Assembly: GCA_964390695.1 (NCBI GenBank)
Contig: CAYMKI010000155.1
Location: 1 to 7,042 of the forward strand
From: CAWACC01 sp964390695
GTDB lineage: Bacteria > Chlamydiota > Chlamydiia > Chlamydiales > Parachlamydiaceae
Direction of reading: 5' to 3'
Length of the DNA: 7,042 nt
Below the pieces are notes generated by a model. The model did not search any database. It was given only the letters and a program-made list of their open reading frames with translations, and was not told where the DNA came from. The position numbers were made by a program, and so were the translations under genes. Positions 1 through 5,667 of the stretch are shown here, piece after piece (position 1 is the stretch's first letter; every line of letters starts with the position of its first letter).

Positions 1-258
1 ACAGTAACTATCAGCAACTTTGGAGCCTTAGGAGGCAATGGTTTATGGGCTACCCCTATCATCAATTACCCTGAAGCGGCCATATTGGCCCTCAGCAAAC
101 TGCACCTCGCGCCTCTACATGTCCATGGTGAATTAGCCCTTCGGGAGGTGCTCAACTTATCATGGAGCTTCGACCACAGGATTATCGATGGCCATCTAGC
201 CTCTTCCATTTCCTCATACTACTGCTCTCTGATAGAAAATCCGGACTCTTTATCTTAG
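1..258 (+). CDS. 2-oxoacid dehydrogenase E2 component (dihydrolipoamide acyltransferase), C-terminal fragment
   Basis: The frame is open from the first base and ends at TAG 256-258, giving the last 85 residues of a protein whose start lies outside the window. The fragment matches the catalytic-domain end of E2 acyltransferases, which move acyl groups from lipoyl-lysine to CoA in the pyruvate, branched-chain or 2-oxoglutarate dehydrogenase complexes. Visible hallmarks are TISNFGALGG near residues 3-12, the PIINYPEAAI segment at 19-28, and LSWSFDHRIIDG at 53-64. The last contains the family's catalytic His (His59) and Asp (Asp63). The C-terminus, with the ENP of the last helix, looks full length, so the gene appears intact as far as can be seen. 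The PIINYPEAAI and LSWSFDHR wording resembles pyruvate or branched-chain E2 more than 2-oxoglutarate E2, but the substrate cannot be fixed without the lipoyl and E1-binding domains. No gene symbol is given for that reason. Confidence 0.93.
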   Translation, partial: TVTISNFGALGGNGLWATPIINYPEAAILALSKLHLAPLHVHGELALREVLNLSWSFDHRIIDGHLASSISSYYCSLIENPDSLS

Positions 259-524
259 AATACCTGTGCTTCAATATGTTACACACTTTGTACTGAAGTG
301 AATAGTCAAGATTCAACATGCTCTGCACAAAATTTTGATGCTTTTTGAAAATAAATATGTTATGAAATTCAATCACAGCAAATCAAGCCTTGCAGTCTAT
401 TTAGTCTGCTTAGTTGTTAGTGTTCAGGCTCTCTAACCAGTTAACTGGAAAGCTTTGGGCAATATGAGGCAAGGGGCATGAACACTTATATATAGATCTT
501 TAACTATTTCAATCGGAGAATAAT
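259..524. other. intergenic region, no convincing gene
   Basis: This 266-bp gap separates the E2 gene from the secreted-protein gene. I see no open frame with a ribosome binding site and coding character, no tRNA, and no strong terminator after the E2 stop. The best hairpin near the stop is a 5-bp stem (284-288 with 296-300) with no T-run. The downstream end holds a TATATATAGA stretch around 487-496 that could supply a -10 box for the gene at 525, but there is no recognisable -35 box at proper spacing. A 12-bp palindrome at 437-448 is listed separately. Confidence 0.6.
437..448. promoter_or_regulatory. perfect 12-bp palindrome, possible operator
   Basis: CCAGTTAACTGG reads the same on both strands. 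It lies about 40 bp upstream of the TATATATAGA stretch and 76 bp before the start codon of the secreted-protein gene, a plausible place for a dimeric regulator to bind. The symmetry does not extend outward: the flanking bases are A on both sides. A 12-bp palindrome can occur by chance, and I do not recognise the site as that of a known regulator. Confidence 0.3.
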
Positions 525-1205
525 ATGAAAAAGATACCTATCTCCCTCGCCCTAGGCTTCACTCTTATGGCAAGTGTCATGCTCGAGGCAAAAAATGTAG
601 AAGTTGAAACCGGCCATTGGTTTATTGATCGTACTAGATCTTTAGAGATTGACAATTTTGACTATTTTTATGAGCTAAAAGACACTCACCTTAAAGGGCG
701 TTTTATAGAACTTTTAGACGGTTCTATTTGGGAAGTAGCCCCCCTAGGATCTGAATCCACAAGCTTTTACCGCGAATACAAAGACTCCTATGAAGTGGGA
801 TTTATCGAAGAGCTGGTCGACCTTTGGCAGCCAGGCGAGTTGCTGATTTTCCATAAAATTGCCGACAAATACATCGACCATCGAGACGGTTTTTTGGTCT
901 ATAATGTCAACCGGGATATGCTCGTGGATGTGACCGTACTCTCTCCACCGATCTACTCTTGTTTGACCGTCTCGGAAATAGATTCTGACAATCACTTCAT
1001 TCTCTTGAGCGATTCTTCCGTATGGCAATACAGCGATTGGGACAAAGGAGGCGTCTGGTATCCTGGAGATTCCATCCTAGTAGCCAAAGATACCCCTTGG
1101 AGAAGCAACCACACGCATGTTTTGGTAAACATGGAATACTGCGACTGCAACGCCACCATGGGACATATCCACCGCAACCGTATCAGTGTGAATAGAGTGC
1201 AGTAA
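525..1205 (+). CDS. putative secreted protein with duplicated module, unknown function
   Basis: I do not recognise a named family. The start is supported by GGAG at 515-518, six bases before ATG 525. The N-terminus is a classical Sec signal peptide: MKK, a hydrophobic core at about residues 6-20, and a probable cleavage site after Ala22 (LEA|KN). The mature part is rich in aromatic and acidic residues and looks mostly beta-stranded. It contains two copies of one module. The first (about residues 59-132) has RFIELLDGSIWEV, then WQPGELLIF, then DGFLVYNVNRD. The second (about 157-208) has HFILLSDSSVWQY, then WYPGDSILVAKD, then HVLVNMEYCD. Cys206 and Cys208 form a CDC pair near the end, and Cys146 is a third cysteine. 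The product is expected in the periplasm, on the surface or outside the cell. It converges on the large ankyrin gene, with an inverted repeat between the two stop codons. Confidence 0.85.
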   Translation: MKKIPISLALGFTLMASVMLEAKNVEVETGHWFIDRTRSLEIDNFDYFYELKDTHLKGRFIELLDGSIWEVAPLGSESTSFYREYKDSYEVGFIEELVDLWQPGELLIFHKIADKYIDHRDGFLVYNVNRDMLVDVTVLSPPIYSCLTVSEIDSDNHFILLSDSSVWQYSDWDKGGVWYPGDSILVAKDTPWRSNHTHVLVNMEYCDCNATMGHIHRNRISVNRVQ

Positions 1206-1208
1206 AGC

Positions 1209-1228
1209 AGTTTGAAAGCATTCAAACT
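1209..1228. repeat. 8-bp stem, 4-nt loop hairpin just after the stop codon
   Basis: AGTTTGAA (1209-1216), loop AGCA, TTCAAACT (1221-1228): a perfect 8-bp hairpin that starts four bases after TAA 1203-1205. It has no following T-run, so it is not a textbook Rho-independent terminator. Its right arm is shared with the left arm of the larger inverted repeat at 1220-1287, so the two structures exclude each other. Confidence 0.6.
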
Positions 1229-1287
1229 CAACATACTCTCCTTGAGCACTACATTAAGCGTGCAATTTGAGGATGTTGAGTTTGAAT
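1220..1287. repeat. perfect 15-bp inverted repeat between converging genes, possible bidirectional terminator
   Basis: The left arm at 1220-1234 (ATTCAAACTCAACAT) is the exact reverse complement of the right arm at 1273-1287. The 38-bp interior could add pairing at 1236-1238 with 1269-1271, plus a small GCAC/GTGC stem (1246-1249 with 1260-1263). It fills most of the 98-bp gap between the stop codons of two converging genes, where a terminator serving both strands would be expected. Against that reading, the stem is AT-rich and neither side ends in a T-run. A small terminal-inverted-repeat element is an alternative, but I see no target-site duplication. Confidence 0.6.
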
Positions 1288-1303
1288 TTATACCCTTCTA
1301 AAG

Positions 1304-4300
1304 CTATGAGTAGGCTTTAAGTTTTTGTTCTAACTCCACATCCGGATTGTGCTTTATCCATTTTTCCAACATGTTTTTACCATTAACTACAGGAGAAATC
1401 CCGGAATCTAAGAACATCGTAACGATTTTTTTGGCATCTTGATCTTCCAGCCTAAGGGCAAACTTCCATAGCATTTTTTTATCTTCGTCTTCGAGGCTGG
1501 ACAGATCGGCTTTTATTTGTTGAGCAAACTCCACAATTTTCGAAATCATGGCTATATCGCCTTGCAGACTTTCTATCAGGAAATGACGTTCCATAAAAAA
1601 TTCTGGCGTTACCTTATAGCCTTTTGAATGGAGCAGATCAATCATTTCAGGACGCCGTGATTTCAAGGCATAAAAATATGCCTCTTGTTGAGCTTCCAAT
1701 GTGTCTAACTTAACCCCTTTTTGCAACAGAAAATCGACTAAACTACTATTTCCTTCTGTCAGGATGGCGTGAATAGGCAACAATCCCTCTTGATTGGGCC
1801 TATTGACATCAGCTCCCTGATCAATACACCACTGGATCAAATCGCTATCGGCCTTTAAAAGGATAAGTTGAAAAATGGTGCATTTTCCTGCTTCCAGCAA
1901 GGTATTGAGATCAAGCGAAAGCTTAGTTATGATTTTTTTTAATACTTCGGGAGAACTCTTACGCACCAGGGTTATGATCATTTCAATATCTTGATTCGAT
2001 AGAGACGAAGCCTCGATTATGTTTTTCTCGATCAGGCTAACCAAAAGGGGTATCTTGTCTTTGGTCATATTTTTAACGAGTTGGTTTTTATTCTTAACAG
2101 TCGGCGAAAGCCCTTGTGAAAGTAACCAAACTATTGCGGCAGTATCTTCATTATTCACCGACAAGTGCCATAATTCCTTTTTTTCTTCATTTGTCAGTTC
2201 CTGCAAGCCTGTACCCCACTGTTTTCCCCATTCCACGACTTTCTGCATTAGGGGCAATCCCCCTAATTTATATCCCTTTTTTACCATTGTGTTGGCATGA
2301 AAAACATCAGGCGAGACTTTATATCCCTTTTCCACAAGCCTTTCCACCTGTTTTATGTTGTTATTTTCGAAAGCATACAAAATGACTAATTCCTGCAATT
2401 CAGTGGTGTTTAGCTTGCCCTCTTTATCCAAATGATCAATTAACCACTCGGTTTCGATCCCCCATTTCAAAGCTGTCGATACTTTCAACCCTTTTTCTAA
2501 GCACACACTTAACAATTGACGCCATTGCTCAGAAGTCTCTTGGAGGTTCTTCCTATTTTTAACAAGTTCGTCCTTGATCATTGTTGGAGATATAAGTCCG
2601 TCTTTCACAAAGGATGTCAACATATCGAGGTTATTGTTTAGAAGACTCAATATGAGCAATTGATGCACAACACCTCCGGGCGGAAGCTCGAACTTAAACA
2701 ACTCTCTCATACTGTCGGGATTTTTCATTTTTGATGCGCGGTGCATGAAGTGATATATAAACTTCTGACTATGTTGTGAGAGATTCTCCGGGAACTTAAA
2801 TCCCTTTGCAAGGAGTGAATCTATAATCTTTGGATCGCTCTCAAAAACAGCAGCCACTACCGGCACTAATCCCTTGGCATCCTGGACATCAAATTTTATA
2901 TCCTTTTCTTGCAACAAGACCTCTACCAGTTTCGACGATCCATGCAATATTGCTTCAATGAACGGAACATTCCCTTTGCCATCCTTCTCGAAGGGTTGAC
3001 CTCCATGCTTTATCAATTCTTGCACCAGGGAAATATCATTATTACGCACCGCCTCAGTTATAGCCGATGGAGCACCTAAGTTAGGGTTTGCACCTGCTGC
3101 GAGCAAGATATCTACCCCACCATGCTTGTAAAATACACATCTGCTAAGTACACTTTCACCACTTCGACTGACATAATTCAATGCCGCACCTTGTTTTAGC
3201 AGCTTCTGAAATAACTCCGGATACTTGGGCCATGTCAAAACTAAAGGCGTTATCCCTCTTTTATTTTCTATATCCAAACGTATATTTTGGCTCTTCAACA
3301 ATAATTCGACAATCTTTGTATTATTCGCTGCAACCGCATAATGCAGAGGCGCATCCCCTTTTAAATCTAGCGCATTGACGTTAGCGTGATGCTCTATTAG
3401 ATACTCAGCAAAACGAGTTTGCCTCTTTTGGATAGCATAGCTTAGAAGTGGGGTGTTAAAGAGATTGTCTTGATCGACCTTCAGCTGGCACTGTTTAAAT
3501 ACTTCCAGAGCAGCATCTCCACGCTCATAATCGAGCAGTAAAAAACAAAGATGCAACCTGTCTGCCTCCGTAAGATCGTCGCTTTTTACTATACGCAACA
3601 ATTCCTCAAGAGATTGCTTCAACCACTCCTCACTGAACAGATCTGACTGAGGCTTATTTTTTCCTACGCTTCCGAAATCTTCCGTCAACAAGATATCTAA
3701 TACGTCAGAGCGACTTTCCTGTCCTCCGGACGAGGCTCTAACGGCTGCAAGGCTGGGCTGCGTCGCATTAGCAGCCATTCTTAAAAATATGGCGTGTTCG
3801 ACAGCAGTAATGGGAATTGTCTTTTGTTCATTCATATAGTAATACTGGCCTCGATGCTTGTACACACAATAATTTTGCCTTGGAGAGATATACAATCCCA
3901 CCTCTTCAAAACTCATCTTTGCAGACTTCAAAGATCCGATAAAAAAGGCCTTGGAGACCTCGCTTTTCATTTCACTATAATAACCTAAATTAGACTTGAT
4001 GAATGCGTCTGGGTTATTGGAAGCTAATTCTATAGACTTCAAAAAGTGATGACCTTTCCCAGGAATCATCGATAGTATTATCGGATCTTTCCCTTTGAAC
4101 CTGACAGGCATCGCCACAGACAATGGATGAACATCGAGGTATGTAAAATCGGAGACTTCAATTATAGGGTTTATGTCATCCTTGTTCTTGTGCAACAAGT
4201 TATGTTGCAGTTCTATCCCCTTGAGCTTACTATACGTCAAAGGGTACCCCAAGCCGTGCTCACCCAGGGAACGATACCCCCCAGCAGCATCTGCTTGCGA

Positions 4301-5497
4301 GGGAAAGTACACTTTGATGCGATTCGCTGAATTTTTAGGTAAATCTCCTTCAATCTTTTCAATGACTTTTCTATAGTTTGCAGCAGTGGAATCCAAATTA
4401 CCCTGCAAAAATATTTCTAACTCTTTGAAATACAAATCCATATTTTGTTCGGCTTTTTGACCGGAGTGGGTAGCAAAATCTCCAATCGATCTCACCACCA
4501 CCGGAAAAGACAAAGAGCTGGACGGCTCTTCCAGATTTTTCTTATGTTTGGCTTTACTTAACTCGTTTTGATCCAAGCTGATCAGAGAACTTTCACCCCC
4601 AGAATGACAAGAAGAAATAGTTAAACCTTGACATTTCTGACGCTGAAGAAGTTCCAACCATTTTATGTAGCTATTTTTATGCAATCCCCCCACCGTTTTA
4701 CTCGATCCATGACCGGCTAAATAGAACAATTTATGATGCTGGGGAGACTCTGAAAAAAATTTCGCGAGGGTATCTATAGTAGCTTTCTTTCTCGGTATCT
4801 GAAAGGCCTCTGTCGCGGATATGCGCCTTAGGCTTCCGTCGGATTTCAAATCCATAGCGTCTAACTTCTCCGCCTCATTTTTATCGGGAAATAGTGATAC
4901 TGGGATGAATAACAAAAGGTCGTTGGATTCATTAGCATCACTCAATTCGAAAATCTGCCAACGCGCTTCATTATCAAAAAAAGTTTTTACCATAGCCAAT
5001 GTCAGATCTCTTTTGTCATTGGCAGCAAAATCAGTTAATTCCATCTCTTTTAATAGGGATCGTGTTACTATAAAAGGCGTATTCTGACCCAGAAGGGACA
5101 TGTATTGAATCGACATCGCACCATTGTGGTCGGGTGAATCAAAGTTACAGATAAAACCCATTTTGGTATCAATTAGTGGCTTTTCCACTTTAGGAGGCAT
5201 GACTACGGGAATATGTTTGAATAAAGCTTGAATCTGCTCAATTTTATGACTTAAGGTCTGGAGCTGTTTTTTCTGAGGACATTTATGCAAGGCTTGATCA
5301 ACCTCAGTTAATAATTTTGCGACCTCTTTTTGCATAGAGGCGTTAATCGGAGCTGTATGGCCTTTGATATTTTTGAATATGAGATCTAATCCATTATCTA
5401 TTTGTTGAAATAATTCAGGTTTAACATTTTCTTTATTATTACTGTAATCAACTAATTCACGTTTAAAATTAATCAAATCGGCTTTAATTACATTCAT
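1304..5497 (-). CDS. giant ankyrin-repeat protein with metacaspase/caspase-like (clan CD) peptidase signature
   Basis: The gene encodes 1397 residues and starts at ATG 5495-5497 after a weak GGTG ribosome site (5503-5506). Residues 1-110 are helical and charged with no signal peptide. Residues about 180-430 carry a clan CD cysteine-peptidase signature. FYLAGHGSS gives His263-Gly264 and LTISSCHSGG gives Cys297. Metacaspases typically have SGHGS and DSCHSG, so only the Asp two positions before Cys is replaced, here by Ser295. The His-Cys gap of 34 is short for a metacaspase and closer to gingipain-type spacing. Ankyrin repeats follow at about 678-902, with ANVNALDLKGDAPLHYA the clearest, and again at 1204-1266 (DQGADVNR, GLLPIHAI). 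The remaining C-terminus consists of degenerate helical repeats, including a self-duplication of about 112 residues. Family knowledge suggests a peptidase or peptidase-like effector with a protein-binding scaffold; delivery into a host is inference, and activity and substrate are unknown. Confidence 0.85.
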   Translation of the reverse strand: MNVIKADLINFKRELVDYSNNKENVKPELFQQIDNGLDLIFKNIKGHTAPINASMQKEVAKLLTEVDQALHKCPQKKQLQTLSHKIEQIQALFKHIPVVMPPKVEKPLIDTKMGFICNFDSPDHNGAMSIQYMSLLGQNTPFIVTRSLLKEMELTDFAANDKRDLTLAMVKTFFDNEARWQIFELSDANESNDLLLFIPVSLFPDKNEAEKLDAMDLKSDGSLRRISATEAFQIPRKKATIDTLAKFFSESPQHHKLFYLAGHGSSKTVGGLHKNSYIKWLELLQRQKCQGLTISSCHSGGESSLISLDQNELSKAKHKKNLEEPSSSLSFPVVVRSIGDFATHSGQKAEQNMDLYFKELEIFLQGNLDSTAANYRKVIEKIEGDLPKNSANRIKVYFPSQADAAGGYRSLGEHGLGYPLTYSKLKGIELQHNLLHKNKDDINPIIEVSDFTYLDVHPLSVAMPVRFKGKDPIILSMIPGKGHHFLKSIELASNNPDAFIKSNLGYYSEMKSEVSKAFFIGSLKSAKMSFEEVGLYISPRQNYCVYKHRGQYYYMNEQKTIPITAVEHAIFLRMAANATQPSLAAVRASSGGQESRSDVLDILLTEDFGSVGKNKPQSDLFSEEWLKQSLEELLRIVKSDDLTEADRLHLCFLLLDYERGDAALEVFKQCQLKVDQDNLFNTPLLSYAIQKRQTRFAEYLIEHHANVNALDLKGDAPLHYAVAANNTKIVELLLKSQNIRLDIENKRGITPLVLTWPKYPELFQKLLKQGAALNYVSRSGESVLSRCVFYKHGGVDILLAAGANPNLGAPSAITEAVRNNDISLVQELIKHGGQPFEKDGKGNVPFIEAILHGSSKLVEVLLQEKDIKFDVQDAKGLVPVVAAVFESDPKIIDSLLAKGFKFPENLSQHSQKFIYHFMHRASKMKNPDSMRELFKFELPPGGVVHQLLILSLLNNNLDMLTSFVKDGLISPTMIKDELVKNRKNLQETSEQWRQLLSVCLEKGLKVSTALKWGIETEWLIDHLDKEGKLNTTELQELVILYAFENNNIKQVERLVEKGYKVSPDVFHANTMVKKGYKLGGLPLMQKVVEWGKQWGTGLQELTNEEKKELWHLSVNNEDTAAIVWLLSQGLSPTVKNKNQLVKNMTKDKIPLLVSLIEKNIIEASSLSNQDIEMIITLVRKSSPEVLKKIITKLSLDLNTLLEAGKCTIFQLILLKADSDLIQWCIDQGADVNRPNQEGLLPIHAILTEGNSSLVDFLLQKGVKLDTLEAQQEAYFYALKSRRPEMIDLLHSKGYKVTPEFFMERHFLIESLQGDIAMISKIVEFAQQIKADLSSLEDEDKKMLWKFALRLEDQDAKKIVTMFLDSGISPVVNGKNMLEKWIKHNPDVELEQKLKAYS
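1358..1699 (-). repeat. C-terminal copy of the internal duplication (residues about 1267-1380)
   Basis: This segment of the large ankyrin gene aligns at protein level with residues about 1032-1143 of the same protein. Matching landmarks are KGYKVTPEFF, ISKIVEFAQQ, LEDEDKKMLWKFA and LDSGISPVVNGKNMLEK. The copies are clearly related but diverged, so this is an old duplication, not a recent DNA repeat. Confidence 0.7.
2069..2404 (-). repeat. N-terminal copy of the internal duplication (residues about 1032-1143)
   Basis: This is the partner of the copy at 1358-1699. Its landmarks in the same order are KGYKVSPDVF, MQKVVEWGKQ, LTNEEKKELWHLS and LSQGLSPTVKNKNQLVK. The two ankyrin repeats at residues 1204-1266 lie between the copies. 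Confidence 0.7.
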
Positions 5498-5534
5498 AAT
5501 AACACCACATATTTAATTAATAATATATAATATT

Positions 5535-5563
5535 ATTATAAAACTATTATTTAATAATTACAA
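5535..5563 (-). promoter_or_regulatory. candidate sigma70-type promoter for the large ankyrin gene
   Basis: On the minus strand, TTGTAA (plus 5558-5563; four of six bases match TTGACA) is followed after exactly 17 bp by a consensus TATAAT (plus 5535-5540). Transcription would start near 5528, giving a leader of about 30 bases before the ATG at 5497. The whole stretch is extremely AT-rich, which raises the chance of a random TATAAT; the correct spacing to a fair -35 box is what supports the call. Confidence 0.45.
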
Positions 5564-5655
5564 ACCATGCTTTATTAAAAACTATTTACTAGCTGTAAAC
5601 TATAGTTATTTTGTACAATACTTTTACTGGAAATAAGGGTGTATATTTATGGAAC

Positions 5656-5664
5656 AAGGAGGTG
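5656..5664 (+). promoter_or_regulatory. unusually strong ribosome binding site for the 35-residue-repeat gene
   Basis: AAGGAGGTG is a nine-base match to the complement of the usual 16S rRNA 3' end (CACCTCCTT), and its GGAGG core ends five bases before ATG 5668-5670. It decides the start over the out-of-frame ATG at 5649 and suggests efficient translation. The ankyrin gene on the other side has only GGTG. Confidence 0.85.
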
Positions 5665-5667
5665 CAT

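Larger units (their letters stand above)
5498..5667. promoter_or_regulatory. AT-rich divergent intergenic region
   Basis: These 170 bp separate the starts of the two divergently transcribed repeat-protein genes. The half next to the ankyrin gene is almost only A and T, with a 10-bp palindrome ATAATATTAT at 5527-5536 that partly overlaps the minus-strand -10 box. For the plus-strand gene, TACAAT at 5614-5619 is a possible -10 box (five of six), but no good -35 box stands at normal distance; a TATATT at 5642-5647 is another weak candidate. Long A/T tracts of this kind often bind silencing nucleoid proteins, but that is inference here. Confidence 0.4.

Noticed and set aside
284..300. Small hairpin after the E2 stop as a terminator
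   Set aside because: The stem is only 5 bp, AT-rich, and is not followed by a T-run.
182..376. Minus-strand frame of 64 codons
   Set aside because: It overlaps the conserved catalytic end of the E2 gene and noncoding sequence, and has no convincing ribosome site.
744..1249. Minus-strand frames at 744-1028 and 992-1249
   Set aside because: Both are shadows of the secreted-protein gene, which has a signal peptide, ribosome site and internal duplication in its own frame.
1220..1287. Insertion sequence remnant
   Set aside because: The 15-bp inverted repeat encloses only 38 bp, with no transposase fragment and no visible target-site duplication, so I kept it as an inverted repeat or possible terminator.
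2019..5087. Several plus-strand frames of 64-93 codons inside the ankyrin gene
   Set aside because: All are antisense to the 1397-codon gene, which has continuous domain content; none has a good start signal or recognisable motif.
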